This document shows, piece by piece, positions 57,490-64,000 of a stretch of 64,000 nt of DNA. Each line of letters starts with the position of its first letter. Within the stretch, counting starts at the first letter, position 1. The stretch comes from an uncultured Rhodospirillales bacterium (GTDB lineage Bacteria; Pseudomonadota; Alphaproteobacteria; CACIAM-22H2). Location of the stretch: the NCBI GenBank assembly GCA_937926175.1, contig CALANV010000013.1:186001-250000 (forward strand). The letters are read 5' to 3'. The notes under the pieces are model-generated. The model did no database searches. It worked only from the letters and a program-made list of their open reading frames with translations, and was not told the DNA's origin. Position numbers and translations under genes: made by a program.

Positions 57490-57879
57490 CATTGCTGATT
57501 CGAAGCGCGACGAGGACACGGCCGCGAAGCTTTGATCCGGTGCTTCAAAGACGCGCTGATCGCGGCATTCCCACCCGACCCGGAAATCGTTCCGCGGACG
57601 CTGCGCTACTTCCTCGAGATTGTCGACATCCTCAAGAACATGAAGGCAAAGAACCTGACCTCGAAGTCGATCCTGGTCGGCTCGCCCCAGAAGATCATCG
57701 ACGACCTGACGACCGTCGAGGCCGCCGGCATCAGCGAGGTCATCCTCTACTTCAACTACGGCCGCAAGCCGCACGAGATGGTGCTCGAGCAGATGGAACG
57801 GTTCATGGCCGAAATCGCACCGGCCTTCGCCGAGACGGAAGCCACGGCCGCGGCTCAGTGACGGCGGGGCAGCATCGGC

Positions 57880-58374
57880 ATGAGACCTGCGTTGCGCGGA
57901 GGAAAGGGTGCTGCCGCGATACGCCCGGCCGCGATCGGGGAAATGTCGAGGTTCGAACTCGGGTGCAATCTTCCCTACCTGATCGGCCGCGTGGGGAGCC
58001 GGCTGGCGGTCGCCTTTGGCCCCGCCATCGCGTCCCACGGCATCGCGCTGCAGGAGTGGCGGGTGCTGGCCGCATTGGGTGCGTACGGCGCGCAGCGCCT
58101 CCTCGACCTTGCGGCGCTGACGTCGATCGACGTCTCGACACTCTCGCGTCTGGTGGTGAGGCGCATGGTTCGGCGGCACCTCGTGCGCCGCGACCGCAAC
58201 GGCGATGAAAGGCGCGCGGTAAGCGTTGCCCTCACGCCGGAAGGAAAAAGGATCTTTCGCACGATCGTGCCGCTTGCCCGCCGTTACGAACGGATCGCGC
58301 TCGGTGGCCTGAAACCGGGCGACGCCGAACGGCTGCGGGAAATTCTGCGACGAATTTATGCTAATTTGAGTTAA
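57880..58374 (+). CDS. MarR-family transcriptional regulator
   Basis: The product (164 residues) has the MarR core: helix LPYLIGRVGSRLAVAFGPAIASHGIALQEWRVLAAL, the winged helix LLDLAALTSIDVSTLSRLVVRRMVRRHLVRRDRNGDERRAVSVALTPEG, and a dimerisation helix at the C-terminus. Such regulators usually repress nearby genes and respond to small phenolics or oxidants. It follows the dead monooxygenase by 18 bp on the same strand and was probably its regulator. ATG 57880 is used; ATG 57943 (MSRFELGCNL) would also keep the full domain. Confidence 0.9.
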   Translation: MRPALRGGKGAAAIRPAAIGEMSRFELGCNLPYLIGRVGSRLAVAFGPAIASHGIALQEWRVLAALGAYGAQRLLDLAALTSIDVSTLSRLVVRRMVRRHLVRRDRNGDERRAVSVALTPEGKRIFRTIVPLARRYERIALGGLKPGDAERLREILRRIYANLS

Positions 58375-58539
58375 TTGCCGGACTGACCGCGCACGATGCG
58401 AGCTTTTTCTTTCATCGCCAGCCCCGCCGGGTCGTGGTACACGACATACTACCGGATGCGGCGAAGGGGCGGCGGGTCAGGCGGCAGCCGGCGCCTTTCA
58501 TGGTTAACGACCGTGGATGAGGGCGATATCGTGGCGGTC

Positions 58540-58558
58540 GTGTGGCAATAAGCCACAC
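58540..58558. promoter_or_regulatory. Inverted repeat upstream of the XRE regulator
   Basis: GTGTGGC and GCCACAC flank a 5-nt spacer, giving a 19-bp palindrome about 85 bp upstream of the XRE-family gene. The size and position fit an operator, possibly autoregulatory, but no consensus supports it. A TATAGT hexamer at 58604 is a possible -10 downstream of it. Confidence 0.35.
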
Positions 58559-58641
58559 AATGTCACCAATAAGGGGCATGGGGCCGCGCATCACCTGTAG
58601 TTTATAGTCTGGCCCTAACGCGGTCAGGAGTTGCAGTACCC

Positions 58642-59100
58642 ATGGCTTCCGGTGGAAGAAAATCGCGGCGGGGACAATCGCCGCTGCGCAAGCCGAACGT
58701 TATCGACGCGCACGTGGGCGCGCGCATGCGACTGCGGCGCACCTTGCTCGGCATCAGTCAGGAGCAGCTTGCCGAAGCCCTCGGTCTGACCTTCCAGCAG
58801 GTACAGAAATACGAACGGGGCAGCAATCGGATCAGCGCCTCCCGCCTGTTTCAGCTGTCGCGCGTTCTCGACGTGCCCGTAAGCTATTTCTTCGACGACA
58901 TGGAGCCCGAGACGGCGGCCGCCGGCGCCCGTCCGGCCAAGGGTCTGGCGGAAGCGGAGCCCGAAGCCTACGAGGCCGATCCGATGTCCCGGCGCGAGAC
59001 GCTCGAGCTCGTACGCGTCTACTACCGCATCAGCGATCGCAAGGTCCGCAAGAAGCTTTACGAGATGACCAAGGCACTGGCCGAGGGCGAAGACGACTGA
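58642..59100 (+). CDS. XRE-family helix-turn-helix regulator
   Basis: The 152-residue protein has a Lys/Arg-rich N-terminus, then a Cro/C1-type HTH (about residues 23-80) with [45 protein letters not shown] (quoted here in two pieces of the same domain: [19 protein letters not shown] and [16 protein letters not shown]). The acidic tail ends with a conserved-looking helix [23 protein letters not shown]. Proteins of this shape are widespread single regulators in alphaproteobacteria; targets are unknown. It faces the Hsp20 gene across a shared hairpin terminator. Confidence 0.88.
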   Translation: MASGGRKSRRGQSPLRKPNVIDAHVGARMRLRRTLLGISQEQLAEALGLTFQQVQKYERGSNRISASRLFQLSRVLDVPVSYFFDDMEPETAAAGARPAKGLAEAEPEAYEADPMSRRETLELVRVYYRISDRKVRKKLYEMTKALAEGEDD

Positions 59101-59144
59101 GTGCCAGGCGCGATGGCGCTGCCTTCGCGGATGGCGAAAATCAA

Positions 59145-59172
59145 AGGGCCTCATGGCACGCCATGAGGCCCT
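59145..59172 (-). terminator. Hairpin terminator between XRE and hsp20 genes
   Basis: AGGGCCTCATGG and CCATGAGGCCCT form a perfect 12-bp stem with a 4-nt loop. On the minus strand it is followed by TTGATTTT, a fair U-rich tract, so it most likely ends the hsp20 transcript. It may also stop the convergent XRE transcript, although the plus strand lacks a T-run. Confidence 0.75.
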
Positions 59173-59259
59173 GTCGATTCCGTGAATCGCCCGTCGCCGT
59201 TGCGACGGCGGTGTCGCCGGCTCACACGGTTCTCGGACTCCGAACCATTGGCCGTAAGC

Positions 59260-59760
59260 CTACCGGCCGCCGCCCCTGATGGCGATACGCCGTGCCGCGC
59301 GCTGGACTTCGGCCGGCTTCGGCAGCGTGACCGTCAGGACACCTTTGTCGAACGATGCCTCGACCTTGTCGGGATCGACCTCGAAGGGTAGCTGGATGGA
59401 ACGCGAGAACGAGCCGTACGACCGCTCGACGAGATAATAGTTCTTGTCCTTCTGCTCGCGATCGGACCTCTTCTCGCCACGAATGGTCAGCATGTCTCCG
59501 CTGAGCTGGACGTCGAGGTCTTTTTCATCGACGCCCGGGAGTTCGGCGACGACTTGAAGCGCGTCGTCGGTTTCGGACACGTCGATGCTCGGCGAGATCG
59601 CCATCCCACCCTCGCCCCGACGCATCAGGCCCGTGCCGCGGAAGAAGTCCTCGAACAAGCGGTCGATGTCGCGCCGCAGTTCCAGGAACGGGTCGTCCTC
59701 GAGGCGGCGGCTTGGTGCCGTCCGTCCCCAGCCGAACGGCATGAGTGATCGAAATGCCAT
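59260..59760 (-). CDS. Small heat-shock protein Hsp20 (alpha-crystallin family)
   Basis: Small heat-shock proteins hold unfolding proteins for later refolding by DnaK. The 166-residue protein has an N-terminal arm with DDPFLELRRDIDRLFEDFFRG, the alpha-crystallin domain (about 55-145; SIDVSETDDALQVVAELPGV to FDKGVLTVTLPKP) and a short C-terminal extension ending RRIAIRGGG. The ATG follows GAGAGGAGAATCC. I see no ROSE-type element or clear sigma-32 promoter upstream. It appears monocistronic. Confidence 0.95.
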   Translation of the reverse strand: MAFRSLMPFGWGRTAPSRRLEDDPFLELRRDIDRLFEDFFRGTGLMRRGEGGMAISPSIDVSETDDALQVVAELPGVDEKDLDVQLSGDMLTIRGEKRSDREQKDKNYYLVERSYGSFSRSIQLPFEVDPDKVEASFDKGVLTVTLPKPAEVQRAARRIAIRGGGR

Positions 59761-60044
59761 GGATTCTCCTCTCTCGGATGATCGCCTCCGGTCGGGCCAA
59801 CGTCATCGATGCCGGGCCCGGACGCGGAAGGCGTGCCGACTCTAAACGCCGGATCGCCGGGCGGCGTATCGTCGGCAAGGGGTAATCCGGATTGGGGCGC
59901 GGCGAACGAAACCGCCTTGTGCGCGCGTGTGAGCGCAGGGACGCCGGACAACGCCGCCATACCGGTGACGGACGGCGCGCCCAGAGAAGCGTGGCGCGAT
60001 CCTACCGGCGGTTGTATGAATGGGACCGGGGGCGGGGGCACACG

Positions 60045-61577
60045 ATGGTCGCGCGGGTCAACACGGTCGCATTCCAGGGCATCGACGTCGTCGATGTCGA
60101 CGTCCAGGTCCATGTCGGCAACGGTCTGCCGAACTTCACGATCGTCGGCCTTCCCGACAAGGCGGTGGGCGAAAGCCGCGAACGTGTGCGCGCGGCCCTC
60201 GGCGCGCTCGGTCTGGCGCTCCCGCCCAAACGGATCACGGTCAATCTGTCGCCCGCCGACCTCAACAAGGAAGGCAGTCATTACGACCTGCCGATCGCGC
60301 TGGGCCTGCTTGTCGCGATGGGCGTGATCGAGGCCGAGCCGGTCGCGCGTTACACCGTGCTCGGCGAGCTCGCGCTCGACGGCAAGCTCGCGGCCGTGGC
60401 CGGCGTGCTGCCCGCAGCGATGGGCGCGGTGGCGCGCGAGCGCGGCATCATTTGCCCCGCGTCGTGCGGCGGCGAAGCCGCATGGGCCGGTACCGCCGCC
60501 CATGGGTTCGACGTCCTGGCGGCCGACTCGCTCCTTGCCCTCATCAATCATTTCAAGGGCAGCCAGGTCCTGCAGGCGCCGGTGCCGCGTCTTGCCGATG
60601 ACGACGGCCCTTATCCGGACCTCAGGGACATCAAGGGCCAGGAAACCGCCAAGCGCGCCCTCGAAATCGCCGCCGCCGGATCTCACAATCTGCTGATGGT
60701 CGGGCCGCCCGGTGCCGGCAAGTCGATGCTGGCGCAGCGCCTGCCCGGCCTGCTGCCGCCGCTGACCCCGGCCGAGGCGCTCGAGGTCAGCATGATCCAG
60801 TCGGTCGCGGGTCTGCTGCACGAGGGCCGCATCAGCCGGCGCCGTCCCTTTCGCGATCCGCACCACTCGGCATCGCTGCCCGCCCTGATCGGCGGCGGCC
60901 TGCGCGCCAAGCCGGGCGAGATCTCGCTCGCGCATCTGGGCGTGCTGTTCCTCGACGAGCTGCCCGAGTTCGCGCGGGCGACGCTCGAGGCCCTGCGGCA
61001 GCCGCTCGAGACCGGGCGCGCGGTGGTAGCGCGCGCCAATGCGCACGTGACCTATCCCGCGCGCGTGCAGCTCGTCGCCGCGATGAACCCGTGCCGCTGC
61101 GGCCACCTCGACGATCCGGCCCAGGCCTGCGGCCGCGCACCCAAATGCGCGCTCGACTATCAGGCGAAGATTTCGGGCCCGCTGTTCGATCGCATCGACC
61201 TGCACGTCGACGTGCCGGCCGTGAAGCCGGCCGACCTGTCGCTGCCGCCGGCCGTCGAAGGCTCGGCGGATGTCGCGCGGCGCGTGGCCGCGGCACGGGC
61301 GCACCAGACCGCACGCTTCGCCGCGATACCCGCGCCGCGCCGGCCGCGGACGAATGCGGAGCTCGACGGCGAACTCCTGGAAGAGTTGGCCGCACCCGAA
61401 CCTGCCGGCCGTGCGCTGCTCAACGACGCCGCCACGCGCCTGAAGCTGTCCGCGCGCGGCTATCACCGCGTGCTGCGGGTTGCCCGCACGCTCGCCGATC
61501 TTGAGGGCATCGAGACCGTGACGCGTGCCCACATCGCCGAAGCGTTGAGCTACCGGCGCATCGGCCTCGCGCGCTGA
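60045..61577 (+). CDS. comM: YifB/ComM-family magnesium-chelatase-like AAA+ ATPase
   Basis: ComM is a hexameric helicase that promotes branch migration during natural transformation; the family is broadly conserved. The 510-residue protein has the N-terminal Lon-protease-like domain (VHVGNGLPNFTIVGLPDKAV), the AAA+ core with Walker A GPPGAGKSML and Walker B FLDELPEF, the HHSASLPALIGGG segment, and the CRCGH cysteine motif. The ATG of MVARVNTVAFQG is the conserved start and follows a G-rich stretch. It stands alone. Its role here is inferred from family. Confidence 0.92.
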   Translation: MVARVNTVAFQGIDVVDVDVQVHVGNGLPNFTIVGLPDKAVGESRERVRAALGALGLALPPKRITVNLSPADLNKEGSHYDLPIALGLLVAMGVIEAEPVARYTVLGELALDGKLAAVAGVLPAAMGAVARERGIICPASCGGEAAWAGTAAHGFDVLAADSLLALINHFKGSQVLQAPVPRLADDDGPYPDLRDIKGQETAKRALEIAAAGSHNLLMVGPPGAGKSMLAQRLPGLLPPLTPAEALEVSMIQSVAGLLHEGRISRRRPFRDPHHSASLPALIGGGLRAKPGEISLAHLGVLFLDELPEFARATLEALRQPLETGRAVVARANAHVTYPARVQLVAAMNPCRCGHLDDPAQACGRAPKCALDYQAKISGPLFDRIDLHVDVPAVKPADLSLPPAVEGSADVARRVAAARAHQTARFAAIPAPRRPRTNAELDGELLEELAAPEPAGRALLNDAATRLKLSARGYHRVLRVARTLADLEGIETVTRAHIAEALSYRRIGLAR

Positions 61578-61970
61578 ACGGCCGGCGCCAGCCGTCACGG
61601 CTGATCCGGCGACAAGCCGGGCCGTGCGCCGCGTTCGACCCGACGCGAGCGTTCGGGTGATGGCGCGGCCGTATGGCCCTGGCTGCTCCGTATATCAGAG
61701 TGTGTCAGCCGGTGCGCTTGCGACACTTCGCGACAATTCCGGCTCTTCCCGGCAAAGATTTGCGAAACCTGGACCGCACGTTAACCGTGGACCGACGTTC
61801 AAGTCACGTGCGCGTTCGAAGCCCTCGCGCGGCGGCAGAGCCGCGCCATCGCCCCGCGTGAACCTTATCGGCCGTCTCTTTCGTTACGCTTGATTGTCTT
61901 CGTTACGCTCGATTGTCCCGGATGGCAGCCGAAGCCTTGCACGACAATTCGAACCTTCAGGGAGACATTC
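61578..61970. other. Intergenic region between comM and the exported methyltransferase
   Basis: I see no convincing gene; an 89-codon plus-strand frame has no family pattern or start signal. The stretch includes short direct repeats and a 19-bp near-perfect tandem repeat close to its end. No clear promoter or terminator could be assigned. The last bases (CAGGGAGACATTC) provide the Shine-Dalgarno of the next gene. Confidence 0.5.
61880..61917. repeat. 19-bp tandem repeat upstream of the methyltransferase gene
   Basis: TTCGTTACGCTTGATTGTC is followed immediately by the same sequence with one change (T to C at position 12). It lies about 55 bp upstream of the start codon, where it could be in the promoter or leader. 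No binding-site family is recognised. Confidence 0.85.
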
Positions 61971-62840
61971 ATGTCCAAGACTGTCGGATCTCGCCTGGTA
62001 ACCATGGTCGGCGTTCTTGCCGTCTTCGGCATCGCCGACGTTCAGGCACAGCTCGCTCCCAAGCTCGACGTTCCCTTCGTCCCCACGCCGCAGGAGACTG
62101 TTGATCGCATGCTGTCGATGGCGGATGTCCGCCCGGATGATTTTCTGATCGACCTCGGCTCCGGCGACGGACGCATCGTGATCACCGCCGCGCGACGCTT
62201 CGGCACGCGCGGCCTGGGCATCGACATCGATCCGCAACGGATCCAGGAAAGCGTGGCGAATGCGAAAGCGGCCGGCGTGTCGCACCTGGTCGAGTTCCGG
62301 AACCAGGACCTCTTCGAAACCGACTTTTCGCAGGCGACGGTCCTGACGATGTATCTACTGCCGGAAGTCAACATCAAGCTGCGGCCGCGCATCCTGAGCG
62401 AACTCAGGCCCGGCACGCGCGTCGTCTCGCATGCCTTCGACATGGACGACTGGAAGCCCGATGCGGGGACGACCGTGCGAGGCGCCGACGTCTTCATGTG
62501 GATCGTGCCGGCGAAAGCGGCCGGCCACTGGAACGTACGCGTCGCGCTGCCCGACGGCGGCGAGCGGACCTACCGCCTCGAGCTGACGCAGAACTACCAG
62601 GAGCTCCGCGGCACGGCACGCGGCGCAGATCAGGCCATGGAGGTGACCGGCCGGCTCGCGGGCGACCGGATCGAGCTCACCATCCTCGACCGGATCAACG
62701 GCCAGCCGGTCACGAGCCGCATCAGCGGCCGCGTCAACGGCGACACCATCACGGGCGTCATGCGCAACGATGGATCGAGCGCATCGGGCACGAGTGCGCC
62801 GGCCGAGATGGCTTGGCAGGCCAAGCGCGTCTCCGGCTAG
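61971..62840 (+). CDS. Signal-peptide-bearing class I SAM methyltransferase
   Basis: The 289-residue protein starts with a convincing signal peptide (residues 1-26, ending ADVQA). VPFVPTPQETVDRML follows, then the SAM-binding motif I LIDLGSGDGRIV (about 59-70), the acidic strand GLGIDIDP, and a post-II region VLTMYLLPEVN. The C-terminal 110 residues form a beta-rich domain with GDTITGVMRNDG. Proteins with this layout are known in several phyla, but substrate and location are unresolved, since SAM is cytoplasmic. AGGGAGACATTC precedes the ATG. Confidence 0.85.
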   Translation: MSKTVGSRLVTMVGVLAVFGIADVQAQLAPKLDVPFVPTPQETVDRMLSMADVRPDDFLIDLGSGDGRIVITAARRFGTRGLGIDIDPQRIQESVANAKAAGVSHLVEFRNQDLFETDFSQATVLTMYLLPEVNIKLRPRILSELRPGTRVVSHAFDMDDWKPDAGTTVRGADVFMWIVPAKAAGHWNVRVALPDGGERTYRLELTQNYQELRGTARGADQAMEVTGRLAGDRIELTILDRINGQPVTSRISGRVNGDTITGVMRNDGSSASGTSAPAEMAWQAKRVSG

Positions 62841-62867
62841 CGGCGCAAGGTTGCGCGCCCGCGTTGG

Positions 62868-62890
62868 GCCGGCCGGCATGACCGGCCGGC
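62868..62890. repeat. GC-rich hairpin between methyltransferase and permease genes
   Basis: GCCGGCCGG-CATGA-CCGGCCGGC forms a perfect 9-bp stem with a 5-nt loop, 27 bp after the methyltransferase stop. No T-run follows, so it is at best a factor-dependent or partial terminator. Confidence 0.5.
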
Positions 62891-62918
62891 ATCGCCCACC
62901 CGCATGAAAGGCGCACGC

Positions 62919-64000
62919 ATGGCAAGAGATTCGATCGGCGCAGCGGGCCGGCCCAGCGCCAGCCTTTCGGTTCTCGACGCCGCGGCGATCGTCATCGGCA
63001 TCGTCGTCGGCATTGGCATCTTCAAGACTCCGGCCTTGGTCGCCGACAGCACCGACAGCGAAGCCGTGTTCCTGCTGCTGTGGGTCGCGGGCGGTGTCGT
63101 CTCGCTGCTCGGCGCGCTGTGCTATGCCGAGCTTGCGGCCGCGTACCCGAGCGCCGGCGGCGAGTATCATTTCCTCAGCCGCGCCTACGGACGGGCGATC
63201 GGATTTCTGTTCGCCTGGGGACGGATGACCGTCATCCAGACCGGCGCGATCGCGGCGATCGCCTTCGTGTTCGGCGATTACGCCGCCGTGCTCCTGCCGC
63301 TCGGCCCCCATGGCCCCTCGCTCTACGCCGCACTTGCCGTCGTGATCTTGACCTGGGTCAACGTCCGCGGACTCCGCAGCAGCCGGCCGGTTCAGCTCGT
63401 CTTCACCGCCGCCACCGTGGGCGCACTCGGGGCCGTGGTGCTTGGTGGGTTCGGCAGCGACGCGATTGAGCCGCCGGCGGCACGAAGCGATGCGGCCGGC
63501 ACGATCAGCCTGGCCATGGTGTTCGTGCTTCTGACCTATGGCGGCTGGAACGAGGCCGCGTATCTCTCGGGCGAGATACGCGATGTTCAACGCAACATGA
63601 TACGGGTGCTGCTCCTAGGGCTCGGCGTCGTCGTCGCGGCCTATGTTCTCGTCAACCTCGCCTATCTGAACGTGCTCGGCCTCGCCGCGATGCGTGGATC
63701 GTCGATCGTGGCGGCGGACCTGATGCATCATGCCTTCGGCCCGGCGGGCGCCATGGCGTTGAGCGGCGCGATCGTCGTCGCCGCGATCAGCACCCTCAAC
63801 GGCACGATCTTCACCGGGGCGCGGACGAGCTACGCCCTCGGCCGCGACTTCTCGCCATTTCGCGCGCTCGGTCATTGGGACGGGCGCGCGATGGCGCCGG
63901 CCAACGCGCTGCTCGTTCAGGGTGCGATCTCGCTGCTTCTCGTGCTCCTCGGCACGCTGACGCGCGACGGGTTCACCACCATGGTCGAGTACACCGCGCC
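62919..64000 (+). CDS. APC-superfamily amino acid permease (3' end outside window)
   Basis: The frame is open to the end of the window, giving about 360 residues. It has repeated hydrophobic segments and the APC signature near the start (LDAAAIVIGIVVGIGIFKTP), then ALCYAELAAAYPSAGGEYHFLSRAYGR and the TYGGWNEAAYLSGEIRDVQRN block. This resembles the LAT/AAT-type amino acid-polyamine-organocation family. Substrate is unknown. ATG 62919 is preferred because AAAGG lies at good spacing; an in-frame ATG at 62904 is possible. The C-terminus is missing. Confidence 0.9.
   Translation, partial: MARDSIGAAGRPSASLSVLDAAAIVIGIVVGIGIFKTPALVADSTDSEAVFLLLWVAGGVVSLLGALCYAELAAAYPSAGGEYHFLSRAYGRAIGFLFAWGRMTVIQTGAIAAIAFVFGDYAAVLLPLGPHGPSLYAALAVVILTWVNVRGLRSSRPVQLVFTAATVGALGAVVLGGFGSDAIEPPAARSDAAGTISLAMVFVLLTYGGWNEAAYLSGEIRDVQRNMIRVLLLGLGVVVAAYVLVNLAYLNVLGLAAMRGSSIVAADLMHHAFGPAGAMALSGAIVVAAISTLNGTIFTGARTSYALGRDFSPFRALGHWDGRAMAPANALLVQGAISLLLVLLGTLTRDGFTTMVEYTA

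Larger units (their letters stand above)
56810..57861 (+). pseudogene. Decayed luciferase-like (LLM class) flavin-dependent monooxygenase
   Basis: The fragments AWIGEHHFNLLNVNPCLNI, LDLLSNGRVDFAAGCGYDRLEYE, HKDKFYSFDNIEVRPCPVQQP and KSILVGSPQKIIDDL follow the family order, so a protein of about 340 residues once existed. The lesions are a frame change near 56880; TGA at 57192 where the family has Trp; a 13-bp tandem duplication (57225-57250); TGA at 57352, again at a Trp position; a 1-nt loss near 57460; an 8-bp tandem duplication (57474-57489); and a 1-nt loss near 57530. The original start still has GGAGGAAACC before ATG. Confidence 0.92.

Noticed and set aside
61624..61893. 89-codon frame downstream of comM
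   Set aside because: It lacks a start signal and any conserved motif, and it ends in the tandem repeat.

Overview
The window is GC-rich, tightly packed chromosomal DNA from an alphaproteobacterium, probably Rhodospirillales-like. That placement is inferred from gene content and order (rdgB-hemW, rsmI-yraN-gshB, rph next to hrcA-grpE, a phoR-pstSCAB-phoU-phoB block, a CtrA-type site), not from a phylogeny. I see no rRNA, tRNA, CRISPR array, prophage or insertion sequence. About 57 protein genes are supported, plus one clear pseudogene.

Layout. 0-9 kb: the tail of a Spy/CpxP-like protein; glnD with two small downstream genes; a lipoprotein and a small iron-permease-family protein; mutS and a divergent Gfo/Idh oxidoreductase. 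9-11 kb: two accessory genes of unknown function, the first visibly less GC-rich than its surroundings, separated by a perfect 19-bp inverted repeat. 11-22 kb: central metabolism and stress genes (maeB, typA, a DJ-1/PfpI protein, an AmpG-like transporter, alanine dehydrogenase, and a fused acyl-CoA ligase/acetyltransferase). 22-31 kb: the complete phosphate-starvation system on the minus strand (phoR, pstSCAB, phoU, phoB, phoX) with a near-consensus Pho box before pstS. 31-36 kb: adenosine kinase, a CysZ/EI24-like membrane protein, a bactofilin, nth, a PAS-domain protein and dapB. 36.5-41.5 kb: a set matching the decaprenylphosphoryl-arabinose pathway (UbiA-type phosphoribosyltransferase, DprE1, DprE2) with a divergent GT-C glycosyltransferase. 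41.6-48.3 kb: mug, dnaJ, dnaK, grpE and hrcA. 48.4-56.6 kb: conserved RNA, nucleotide and envelope genes (rph, rdgB, hemW, an LppC/LpoA-like lipoprotein, rsmI, yraN, a BON protein, gshB, an extensin-like protein). 56.8-64 kb: a decayed luciferase-like monooxygenase beside a MarR regulator, an XRE regulator, Hsp20, a ComM-like ATPase, an exported methyltransferase and the start of an amino-acid permease.

Genes that work together: PhoR/PhoB/PhoU with PstSCAB sense and import phosphate, and PhoX would release it from esters. The UbiA/DprE1/DprE2 set would make a lipid-linked arabinofuranose donor that the neighbouring GT-C enzyme could use. HrcA, GrpE, DnaK, DnaJ and the separate Hsp20 form the protein-folding stress set.

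Most notable points: (1) the DprE-type arabinose-donor cassette in a Gram-negative, whose DprE1 carries Ala where the mycobacterial drug-target Cys sits; (2) a possible 15-codon leader ORF before dnaJ whose Shine-Dalgarno lies in a perfect 10-bp hairpin; (3) a pseudogene whose lesions, including two exact small tandem duplications, can be read base by base; (4) a full CtrA-type site upstream of the EI24-bactofilin genes.
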